Assembly (NCBI GenBank): GCA_030760725.1
Contig: JASWHV010000005.1
Span: forward strand, 95,238,622-95,302,621
Reading direction: 5' to 3'
Length of the DNA: 64,000 nucleotides
DNA from: Neostapfia colusana
Lineage: Eukaryota > Streptophyta > Magnoliopsida > Poales > Poaceae
This document shows positions 43,692 through 53,760 of this stretch, in pieces; positions within the stretch are counted from its first letter, which is position 1, and the number at the start of each line of letters is the position of its first letter. A program made the position numbers and the translations under genes. The notes under the pieces were generated by a model. The model saw only the letters and a list, made by a program, of their open reading frames with translations, searched no databases and was not told the DNA's origin.

Positions 43692-45992
43692 GTAAGAATC
43701 CATCGAAATCGTCCTTAATATTCGTTCTTAGGTCACCAAATCGTGCACACAGGACCTAGACTGGCTAGCGGTCAATTTCTCTTCGCAACCCTAGCTAGAA
43801 AACTGACACAGTGCGGGGTATTTAATGTCGTTCCACGCTCAACCGCGCGGCAGGAGTCGGGCGCACGATGAGAACTCCTCTGGAGGTGTTGCCATGCGCC
43901 GGCCTTTACTTGCCGTATTTACCTAGCCCCCACTGGTGCTCTAGAACGGATGGGCTAAGTCGTTGGCAGGCTAGGACCACCGGGCGACGATGCCGATCAT
44001 TCCCCGAGGCCGCCGCACGCTGCCGGCACCGTTCCGATCCTCTAGCGCCTGAACCAAGCCCACCAACATGTTTCCCGACCCCATACACCCCCAGGCGGCC
44101 AGCCTCCGGCTGGGAGACGGCCGGAGACACTCAGCCGGTGAGGCGCCGCCTCGGTCCGGCGAGGTTAGCGCGCGCGCGGGAAGGAGGGCTCGGAGGAAGA
44201 AGAAGGGTGGGGCAGGCCCACCAGTCAGTGAGGGAGAGTTTAAAACGGGATCGAATATGGCCAGGATTCTGTGTGGCTGTGAACAGGAAAACCCAGTAAC
44301 CCTGTGTGTTCTCGCTTCTCACTGGCTGCGATTTAAAGAGTGGGCCCGGGTTCTTTTCCAGTAGCAAAACAATTCCAGTTTCCACTCAAACTTTAGAAAT
44401 TCATAACTTTTGCTAGGAAGCTCCAAATTCGGTGATTCAAATTGGGTTGGATTCATCTTGCCTAGCTCTGTCCAAGTATGCAACCCAATTTGTATGAAAC
44501 CCATTAAGTAATTCTGGAAAATGCTTTAAAGCTTTTCAGCAAAAGAATTTTAGAGGGAGTTTGGTTCATCCAAAAATCTCCAAATTTTGCCAGAATGTTC
44601 CTTAGGATGTTGGTGAACCCTTGTAAAAGTTTTGGACCATTTGGAGTTGATTTGGTCAGAAAAATTCAAATGTGACGGTGCTGTGTTCATTTGAATACAG
44701 AAACATTTTCAGAGAATTTCCAAAACTTGGAAATTCAGTTCTGGGCAAATCTTAGCTCCAAAAATGCTAGGAAAATTCATGCAAACTCTATGAGCTATAA
44801 TTGAAATTTTAGTTCACTAAGTTGGGCATGAACAGGGGTATGACTCAGAATTAATTCTTCTTGGCTTATTTGCAAAGAGAATTATTCTGAGCAAACCACT
44901 CCATGAAAAGTGCTAGTGTTTGGTCCAGAGAGTTTTCTTGTGCCAAGGAACTCACACAAAAATTCTCAGCTCCATTGGAGCTCTGGATCACCCCTGTCCT
45001 GTGATCATGCGTCATGTGTCATGTGAAGTATGATGGTGCATTAGGTATAGGATGGATGGAACCCCACTTGCATGACCAGAATTTTTCCATAAGAGTGAGG
45101 GTAGTGTCTAAGATCTCGAGTAGACAGGCTATGCTTAATGTTTCATAGGACTTCGGTACAAGTCGAGTAGTTGGAATCTACTCACGAGTTTAGGCTTGGG
45201 AACACACGGGTTCGGTTGAGTGATGTGAGATCACTTTAATAATGAAAATGAGACTAGGCAGGGGCTAGGGCGCAGCAAGGGGAAGTCTTGTGTGCGCAGC
45301 CCTGTCCGTGTCGATTGAGGACCGAGCCGTGTGCGGCCCTGCTGAACAAGTATTGAACGTACCGAAGGCATATTAGATATATGGGCCCCGATAAACCGAT
45401 GTAGCCTAAACCTCCGGGCGTCGAGGCATAACGCACCGATTTATAGGTGCAGGCTGAGGGCAGCAAGGTGGAAATCTGCCAACGGGCATAGAGAGATGCT
45501 CCGTGTGGGGAACCTCCTGTTCATTTCGGTGCGACCGGTTCGACGTTTGGGCTGTTGGGTGAAAGGTGGTCCTGTACGACATTGAGTGAGCGTGCTATCC
45601 AGCTCCACGGGTGGGCGTACGTGACGTGCTCTTTGGGTTTCCCTGCAGGTGTATATCGAGTCGATTCGCCGTCCCTCACGGTGACGAGTACCGCTTGTTC
45701 ACTGCGTCGTAACGTAGACTAATGAATGAAATGTTATGATTCAATATTGCTGTTATGATATAATTGTATTGCTACATGTGTGCCACCAAATATTGCTCAC
45801 TAAATTTCGGCTTCATGAACTGTTAACTTGTTGCTAAAAGATGAACTAAGGATGAACTTGTAGGCGTGTCCATTTGCTGCAACATTGCTACCCTATGTCA
45901 TGGTACACCTCATGTAGAGTTTCATGCTTAGGTGAGTCGGTTAAGCCTTGCTGAGCCTTCGTGCTCACGGTTGCTGCTTAAGTGTTTTTCAG

Positions 45993-46090
45993 GTGAGGAG
46001 CCACCCACGGACTCGGAGTACGAGTCCACCGGCGAGGGTTACCCTCCGTCGGGGACCACGGCTGAGTGGGAGCCGTACATGCCACGCTGA
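45993..46090 (+). other. R5 3' LTR terminal exon-like ORF (open copy)
   Basis: It follows GTGTTTTTCAG. The 98-nt frame starts EEPPTDSEYESTGEGYPP and ends TTAEWEPYMPR and TGA. Acidic. The WE-containing tail is shared with S2 and R7. Confidence 0.47.
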
Positions 46091-46796
46091 GCTGAAGCGT
46101 GCAGCTAGTTTGGGTTGCCCTAGGGCTGGGCAACCGACTTTTGCTAGATAGGCGGGCTTGAGTTGTACAAAAAAACTTCCGCTGTGTAATAAAGACCCTA
46201 GTTTGTAACTGAGAAGTGTACTATTTTGTACATTCAGTTTGTTTTCCCATGTAATATAATGTGTTCCTATGACGTGTGCTGTCGGGTGTCGCATCGCGCG
46301 GCACCACCCTCTGCGATCCTGGATGAGCGGATTCCGGTCCGCCACAAGGATTACCAATATTTGGAGCTGCGGAAAATTTAAGTTTTGAGGACAAATTAGG
46401 GTGGTGGGACCTCCTGTTTCAGCCACACACCCGAGAAGAACCGCCTCACATCCGAGTGCTCGGTTCTCCGGGCTGCACCCACGAGCACCACGGCGCTGGA
46501 GCTGTTGCCACCACCTGCTCGCCATTTCTTGCAGCTGAGCGACGCCCCAGCACCTCTTCTCCTCGACTCCAAGCCGGCCAAAGATCATTTCGCTCGTCAC
46601 TCCTCTCCCTCGCTCAAGAACCGCACCGCCACCATCGCCGCCTCTGTTGCTCGATCGGGAACTTGCGACATCTCACGTGTGGAGTCCCACTTAGTAGCAA
46701 AACCGCACCCTAGCTTCGTCCTCTACTCCCTTGGCATAAAACCGATCGAGTTGCGACCTCCCCAAGCCGAGAACACGTCTTCTTCGCGGTGACCGA

Positions 46797-46973
46797 TTGT
46801 CGCCGCTCGGAGCTCTCGTGGACAGCCCAACTCGGAGGCTTTCACACTCGAGCAAGCACACACAAGGATGTGCCAGCTACCCGTGCTGCTCCTCTCCAAA
46901 CCTCAACCCAATCCGTGGAAGCTCACCGGAGAATTTCGAGTTTTGCCTCTGGTCGGTGCAAACCTACTTCCGG
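46797..46973 (+). other. S2 first exon-like region, 3' end at GTAAGAA donor
   Basis: In the frame that ends CTTCCGG/GTAAGAATC, the sequence reads RGQPNSEAFTLEQ, then PVLLLSKPQPNPWKLTGEF and LVGANLLPG. This parallels RGQLEPEALP, LLLTKPQP and HPFGPPG of R5 in the same phase. The start is undefined. Confidence 0.38.
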
Positions 46974-48349
46974 GTAAGAATCAGCCAAATTCCCGCTCAA
47001 TCCTTGGTTAGGGTTATTCAAACTTCACATACATGCTGTAGACTTGCGGGCGCAACTCCACGCTCAAAGCCATAGCTTAATATCAGATGTAGACGCACTA
47101 TTTCATGGTTTGCCGACGGCGAACCGTCGGTACACCGTAGCGCCACGGTGACAACCTACTTGGAGCCGTTTCCGACCTCGTTTGCATCCACGTCGAGCAT
47201 AACCATGCTTCCCTGAGCCAAAACCCCAAGTGTTTGTGGGACTAGGGAGCCAGGCCGGCATCGCCGAAGCTCGACCGAAGCCGCTGCCCGTCGCCCGACC
47301 ATCTCTGGTCATCGGCAGCTCCACCCGACCCCACAAATGGGTTTCTTGACCCCCAAAACCCCCAGGTGGCGAGTTTGAGGCCGAGGGATGGTCGGAAACG
47401 CGAGCTCCAAGGAGCACCGCCGTGGTCCGGCGAGGGAGGAGTCGCGCACACATGGTAGAAGATGAACTCGCCGGGCCCACACGTCAAACTATGTCTGAAG
47501 TGAGCCGGATCTTCTGTTGTTTGCGGATCAGGGCGTGTCTACACGCAGTTATCCCTGTGGCCCTGTGTGTCATTGTCTCTGGTGGCACCATGTCACCAGT
47601 GGACCCCGCTGTCAGGGACTTAAACATTTCGTGGTTTTTCTTTTTCCAAAATTTCCTCCAAATTTTAAACACCCATAACTTTGTGTAAAATTGTTCAATT
47701 TTGAACCAATTTTTGTTGGATTCAGATCTTCTAGTACTTTCCAGCAAAACAAGTTTCATTCCTTGAAACACATTCTTTTTCCAGAATTAATTCCCTAAAA
47801 TTTAAACTGTTGAGAATTTTAACTGGAGATCCACTTTGTGTAAAATTCTCAGATTTTTCCAGGATGTTCATTTTAACATCGTTGAGTCTCATGCCAAATT
47901 TCAGATCCATCCAAGTTCATTAAGTCGACTTAATTGTGTGATTAAGTGAACTGCCCCTGAGAAAATGAAAAATGTACAGAAACATTTTTTAGAATTTTCT
48001 CAAACTTGTTTAGATCATAACTTTCTCTATGATTCTTCAAATTACATGAAACAAATTCCATTAGGACCATCATAAACTCTAGTTCCCAGAAAGTAATGGC
48101 TTGCTCCATGAAAATACATGGAAATCCTTAGAAGCTCTAGTAATGGCCATTTATACATTTATTTGTGCAGGGCTCAAATGAGCTTTGTTTCAAATCAAAT
48201 TTGGCCAATTCTCTGTTTAGGTTTTCACAAAGCTGCAGTAAAAATTTCAGAGTCATAAGGGATGTACAGCTAGAGTTATGGTCTTCATATTTTCAATTCA
48301 ACACATTTGCATTGATTTTGACACGCATCGTTAACTTTATTGCGTGTAG

Positions 48350-48430
48350 TCACTGAAGTCAAAGAAGCCCCGGAGATCTTGGATTTTATCCTACTGGTGG
48401 AGAGTTTAGTCACTGACCTGCAGCAACAAG
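48350..48430 (+). other. S2 middle exon-like ORF
   Basis: It follows TTGCGTGTAG. The 81-nt phase-matched frame contains TEVKEAPEILDF and SLVTDLQQQ and ends CAACAAG followed by GCATGCC. Confidence 0.47.
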
Positions 48431-49458
48431 GCATGCCCCGGTTTGCATTTAACAGTTTTTATTGAGTTTTTACTTCATATCCACCTAGAGTGATGTATGT
48501 ATGTGCATTAGGTCTAGAGTGGTTGAAACCCTAATTGCATAACCAACTTATCCTAAGGAGTGTGAGGGTAGTGTCTAAGTCCTCGAGTAGAATATGCCGT
48601 GATTAATATCTTATAGACTTCGGTACAAGTCAAGTAGTTGGAATCTGTTCATGAGTATAGGATTCGCCACATACGGGATTGGTTCGAGATGTGAGGTACA
48701 CCTAGTAAGAAAAATGAGACTAGGCAGGGGCGTAGGACGCAGCAAGAGGAAGTCTTGTGTGCGTATTCCTGCCCGTGTCGATTGAGGACCGATCTGTGTG
48801 TGGCCCCGCTGAACAAGTTTGAATGTACCAAAGGCATATCAGATATATGGGGTCCGATAAACTGATGTAACCTATACCTCCGGGCATCGAGGCATAACGC
48901 ACCGATTTATAGGTGTAGGTTGAGGGCACCAAGGTGGAAATCCGCTAGCGGGCATAGAGAGATGCTCCGTGTAGGGAACCTCCTGCTCGTTTTGGTGCGA
49001 CCGGTTCGACGTTTGGGCTGTCGGGTGAAAGGTTATCATGTACGACATTGGTTGAGCGTGCCGTTGCAGCTTCTTGGATGGGCGTACGTGACGTGCTATT
49101 CGGGTATCCCTACAGGTGTATATCGAGTCGATTTGCCGTCCCTCACAGTCATGAGTACCGCTAGTTCACTGTGTCGTGACGTAGTAAATATGTGGAATGA
49201 ATGTGATGAATTATTGCTGTTATGAATAAATTGTATTGCAACATGTGTGCCACCAAATATTGCTCACTAAATTTCAGATTTGTGAACCTTTAACTTGTGG
49301 ATAAAAGGTAAACTAAGGATGAACTCTTAGGCGTGTTCATTACTGCAAATGAACATCCTACCTTTGGTATGACTTGCATGTAGAGTTTCTTGTGTAGGTG
49401 AGTCGGATAAGTCTTGCTGAGCCATCGTGCTCACGGTTGCTGCTATAAGTGTTTGCAG

Positions 49459-49562
49459 GTGAGGAGTACCCCACTGAGATGGAGTACGGGTTCACCGGGG
49501 AGGTTTACCCTTTTTCAGGAACGATGGCTGAGTGGGAGCTGTGCGCGCTGCCCTTAAGCTAG
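49459..49562 (+). other. S2 terminal exon-like ORF
   Basis: It follows AGTGTTTGCAG. The 104-nt frame starts EEYPTEMEYGFTGEVYPF and ends TMAEWELCALPLS and TAG. The inverted repeat at 49418-49433 lies just upstream. Confidence 0.47.
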
Positions 49563-49826
49563 AGTGTAGCTAGTGTGGGTTGTCCGTAGGGCTGGACAAC
49601 CTACTTTTGCTAGTTAGGGTCAGGCGTGAGTTGTATAGTTGATTTCCGCTGCAGTTAAACTCTGTAAATTAGATGTAAACTGAAGGTTTGTACTACTTCT
49701 GTACAAATGCAGTAAGTTTGAATGTAATACTATGTTTTCCTTATCATGTATGCTGTCAGGTGTCGCATCGTGCGGCATCACCCTCTGTGATCCTAGATTA
49801 TACGGATTCCGGTCCGTCACACTATT

Positions 49827-50825
49827 TATATCTACAACCTTCGGAGTCCTGTCCAACTAAGACACCTCCTAATCTACTTGGACTCTATCTACTGGCACAT
49901 AGATCAGAATTATAACCGTCCAAAACTCTTTGGGCGCAACCACAAGAGTTTATGGACACAAACAACTCAAAATCTGACCTTAAATTGGATTCTCCAGCCC
50001 AAACTGGCAACCAACTCGGAATCAGCCGTTTTCTGGCAAAACAACATGCTTTCCTAAACAAAACACACTCCCAAATCGTCTGATTCCGAATATACCTCGG
50101 ATAGACGTTCGAACCTACCTAAAACCAACTTTTTCACGTCCGAATGTGCTGGAATCACACCACAACCTTGTGACAACCACCAAACACGTTCAAACATCTT
50201 CAGCACGCCTTGGAACCATGTTGCCACGTCCATGCACTCCTTGCACACGTGCAAACACCATCCAAACATGTTATAATCATGTCACGACCTTGTTCCATCC
50301 CTGCACATGTGCCCATGACTTCCACACATGTTTGCAATACTACTTGACACGTCTCAAGTACCTTCATATGCACCGTTCTTGATCCAAACATGCTGCATGA
50401 CAACTTTGATCGCCTCAACCATATTTGTCCTTAATTTGGTTGTTGAACCTCAACTTCTCCCTAAGTTTATTAGTTTCAGAATCACCATCACTAGCCATGT
50501 ATTGACCTCAAGCAACACCTGCACATGAGAAAACAACGAATTCCTTGCGAGCACAAGTCCACGACTTGATTCTCGTTAGTCCACACAACACAACACCTTG
50601 CGTGAGCAGCTCACACAAGCATGTTGTACACCTCAACCAGCCATGAACCAAAACACATCATGAACTAATTCAATAAACACAAAGCATTCTATTCTACATA
50701 CCAAAAACAGACATAACACGTTCCATATCAAAACACACGTCAAACACTACGTGAATGCTCAAAACATTACATGGACCTCACTTAAAACTCCTTTGCCAAT
50801 GTATTTAGCACACCTAGATCTTACA
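49827..50825. other. Non-coding stretch, probably the rest of the R4 LTR region
   Basis: This continues 31386 across the S2 insertion. The plus strand is markedly poor in G and rich in C and A, with many short CACATGT/CACACGTG-like words (about 50180-50350). No protein or RNA gene is recognised. The outer R4 LTR end and the junction to R6 near 50826 are not resolved. Confidence 0.35.
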
Positions 50826-51784
50826 AGATTAGCTTGACTAAGCTTCAGCTGATTTTTGGCTTCATTTACGAGATCGATCCCGTAAATAACTCTCTTGCCG
50901 GACTCACACCAGCTCAAGGGCGTGCAGAACTTCCGGTCGTAGAGAGCCTCATAATGTGCCATCTTTATACTGGTTTGATAACCATTGTATGAAAATTTTG
51001 CTAATGGTAGGCGTTCATCCCAGTTCTTCCCATGCTGGATGGCACATGCTTGCGACATGTCTTCAAGAATTTGATTTTTGCATTCAGTTTGACCATCGGT
51101 CTGCGGGTGATATGCAGAGCTTCTAATTAACTTTGTCCCCTATGACGCTTGCAGTTGCTCCCAAAATCGAGCAACGAATAGCGCACCACGATCAGAGATG
51201 ATGGTGCGGGGAACCCCGTGTAAGCATACGATTCTTGCAACATATAACTCTGCATACTTCTTGGCAATATACTTTGTACGGACAGGAATGAAGTGGCTGT
51301 CTTGGTTAATCGATCTACGATTACCCAAATAGAATCATGCTTATTAAATGTAAGAAGCAACCCAACTATAAACTCCATACTAATATCTTCCCACTTCCAA
51401 GCCGGAATATTCAACGGTTGGAGCGTTCCTGATTTCTTCATGTGGTCGGCTCTAACTTGCCGACACGCATCACATTCAGATACGTACTTAGCAATCTCGC
51501 ATTTCATCCGAGTCCACCAAAACATAGTCCTCAAATCTTAGTACATTTTGTAGCTGCCCGGATGAATAGAAAATTTGGATAAGTGAGTCTCATCCAAAAT
51601 TTTCTTCCGCAGTCTCATATCATATGGGGTACAACTGTCTGGTCTTCGAGGTATAAGGTTCCTTCATTATCCTTTCGGAAGAACTTCATTTCCCCATTCT
51701 CCATCCTCCTAATATGAGACATGCCCTTCTCTTGCTTTTGAGCTTTCATAACCTCCTCTCTTATTGTGGGTGTGAGAGCAAGAT
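50826..51784 (-). pseudogene. R6: gypsy integrase fragment interrupted by R7
   Basis: Minus strand, from the R7 edge: LALTPTIREEVMKAQKQEKG, FFRKDNEGTLYLEDQTVVP; then FWWTRMKCEIAKYVSECDAC and RADHMKKSGTLQPLNIPAWK; DSIWVIVDRLTKTA; in another frame FIPVRTKYIAKKYAELYVAR and ISDRGALFVARFWEQLQAS; then HGKNWDERLPLAKFSYN and YEALYDRKFCTPLSWCESGK. This is integrase closely related to R5 and R7, with at least three frameshifts and several stops. It breaks off near 50826 (LSQANL) without the C-terminal domain. R7 inserted at its upstream side (AAGAT, 51780-51784); the rest should lie beyond the window. Confidence 0.88.
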
Positions 51785-52015
51785 TGACACGACCCCATTG
51801 GTCCTGTCGAGCCAGGATCACGCTGAGGGGTGCTGCGTTGCACAGCACTGTATAACACACGTCAAAGGTACAAAGCGGAAGCAGAAATTTTATTACATAA
51901 ACAAGTTTATGAACATGTTTACAGCAAAATAAGTTCAGTCTACACTCGCGGGCGTAGACTAAGCATCAAGTGCACGTTCAGCCCTCGAACGTGTCCTTGC
52001 TAGCACACACGCACA

Positions 52016-52104
52016 CTAACTCTGCGGCGTGCACGACTCCCACTCGACGGGGTTCCCCTCCTGGGGTTCCGTCTCCTCTTCGGGAGTCCCTTCCTCATAG
52101 AACC
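52016..52104 (-). other. R7 3' LTR terminal exon-like ORF
   Basis: It follows AGCTTTTGCAG on the minus strand. The 89-nt frame starts FYEEGTPEEETEPQEGN and ends NPVEWESCTPQS and TAG. It is also open in the other LTR (63231-63143), with E-to-K and Q-to-L differences. Confidence 0.47.
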
Positions 52105-53192
52105 CTGCAAAAGCTTCAAACACAAGCAGTGAGCACGAAGGCTCAGCAAGTCTGACCCGTCTCACCTAAACATGGAACTTCTACATGAGGGTAATGGGTT
52201 ACACGAGGTAAAAATCATTTGCAAGGACTCGCCTAATTAGTAGAACCTTACTTTCAAGTTTTAGCAGCAGGTTGTGGAGAACCTTACGCTAAGGCACATG
52301 AGAGAGCCGCAATCAAACAAGAAACGCATTTCTCTCATGTACTTTGCCCAAAGTTGAAAATAACTTTAGTTAGCTCTAAGCTACAGCATATCATTAACAA
52401 TCAATGTCCAGCTTTCAATCAGCAACATTTTAACATGTAACTAGCCTGTTCTTTCTACGTCACGGTACAGTGAACAAGTGGTACTCACTGACCGTGAGGG
52501 ACGGTGATTATAATCGATTTACACCTGCAGGGTTACCCGAACAACCCGTCACGTACGCTCGTACTCGATGTTGCCTACAACAACCATCACGAATGCCGTA
52601 CCCGACTACCTTTCACCCGTTAGCCGAATGTTGAACCGGTCCAATCGTCCCGAGCAAGAGGTCTCTGCACGCGCATCTCAGTGCCGCCAGCCGATCTACA
52701 CCTCGAGCTCTCAACCTACCCTCTGAACGACCAGCTATGCCTCAACACCCAGCTACCCGAGTTACATCAGTTTCCCGGTTCCCATATATCCGGTAGGTCT
52801 TCGGTACTGTTCTAGCTTGTTCAACAGGCCCGCACACGGCTCGGTCCTCAATCGACACAAGCGGAGCTACAGCACACAGGCCCCAAAGTCCTGCTGCCCT
52901 TACTCTCCGCTCGGTCTCATTTTCTTGCCATGTGTATCATGTGCTACCTCTACCCGAGCAATGTGCCTCTAGCCTATTCTCACGAGTAGTTCCAACTATT
53001 CGACTTGTACCGAATCCTACTCTATCTTAGCAATGCAGTGGCTAACGAGGTTTTCAATCCTAAACCCAACCCATGGTTTTCTTGGCTATGCAGTTGGGTT
53101 TCCAATCAAGACTCTAATGCAAAGAACAATATTCAAAGGTGTGCTCAAAACAATAAACATTTGTAAAAAGGTTAATGCAAACCGGAGCTTGT

Positions 53193-53273
53193 CTTGCTGC
53201 TCTTGGTCGTAGGCTAGCTGTTCCTCCGGAGTAACGAAGTCTAGGACTTCGGGTTCCTCCTCGACCTTAGCGA
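53193..53273 (-). other. R7 3' LTR middle exon-like ORF
   Basis: It follows TATCATGTAG on the minus strand. The 81-nt frame contains AKVEEEPEVLDFVTPEEQL and DQEQQ and ends AGCAAG followed by ACAAGC. PEVLDF...PEE is shared with R5. The base pair after the boundary is AC, not GT or GC. Confidence 0.45.
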
Positions 53274-53670
53274 CTACATGATAAGAGCAATATATGTATC
53301 AATTTAAATGCATGTATATTAACTTTGAAGTTGTGAAGTCTATAACCCTTGCTAGACAGACCTAATGACTGTGAAACTTTTACTGTGGCTTGGTTACAAC
53401 CTAAACAGAGACTTGGTCAAGTTTTAGTTGCAGCAAAGCTCATTTGAGCCCTCCACAATTAATTATGTCCTTGACCTTAATTGGAACCCTTATGGTGTTC
53501 TAGGAATTTTCATGAAGCAAACTATGACTTTCTGAAAACTAGATTTTCAGAGGGTCCTAATGGAGTTGGTCTCACTTAATTTGAAGGTTCCTAGCTAAGT
53601 TGTGAGGATTTGAAGTTTGAAGGAAATCTGAAAATCGGGGAGAGTTGAAATCTCGCGGGGGCTCGCGGGG

Positions 53671-53760
53671 ACACGTGTCGAGCGCGGAGGTGTCCGGCAC
53701 CCCGGAGATACCACACGTGTCGAGCGCGGAGGTGTCCGGCACACCGGAGCTCACAGGGTA
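53671..53760 (-). repeat. R7 LTR G-box tandem repeat (2 copies)
   Basis: CACGTGTCGAGCGCGGAGG occurs at 53672 and 53713, each followed by TGTCCGGCAC and CCGGAG. The unit resembles that of the R3 array (ACGTGT...CGGAG...GTCCG). Confidence 0.65.

Larger units (their letters stand above)
31942..46346 (+). mobile_element. R5: Ty3/gypsy chromovirus-type element nested in S2
   Basis: LTRs at 31942-36089 and 42528-46346 enclose primer site, a 1.8-kb leader, gag-pol and polypurine tract on the plus strand, total 14.4 kb. The target duplication AGGAT (31937-31941 and 46347-46351) is perfect. Outside one large deletion in the right LTR the two LTRs are about 98 percent identical by eye, so it is young. 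Coding capacity is lost through a 1-nt deletion in gag and a 10-nt deletion in RT; otherwise the frame is open. Confidence 0.95.
42528..46346 (+). repeat. R5 3' LTR (3819 bp, internally deleted)
   Basis: It matches 31942-36089 except that about 340 bp (left coordinates about 34416-34755) are replaced by a short filler (GATCATGCGT near 45003). The deletion removes the middle exon-like segment. The rest retains the first exon-like region, the inverted repeat (45952-45967), an open terminal exon-like segment and AATAAA. Confidence 0.94.
31387..49821 (+). repeat. S2: solo gypsy LTR (about 4.0 kb) split by R5
   Basis: It starts TGTAAAGGTCC and ends GGTCCGTCACA, flanked by perfect CTATT duplications (31382-31386 and 49822-49826). 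Removing R5 (and one AGGAT) leaves about 4.03 kb with no internal domain. It is in the same LTR superfamily as R5 and S1 and has all three exon-like segments (ending 46973; 48350-48430; 49459-49562), the inverted repeat (49418-49433) and a TTTCCGCTG motif near 49647. Confidence 0.92.
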
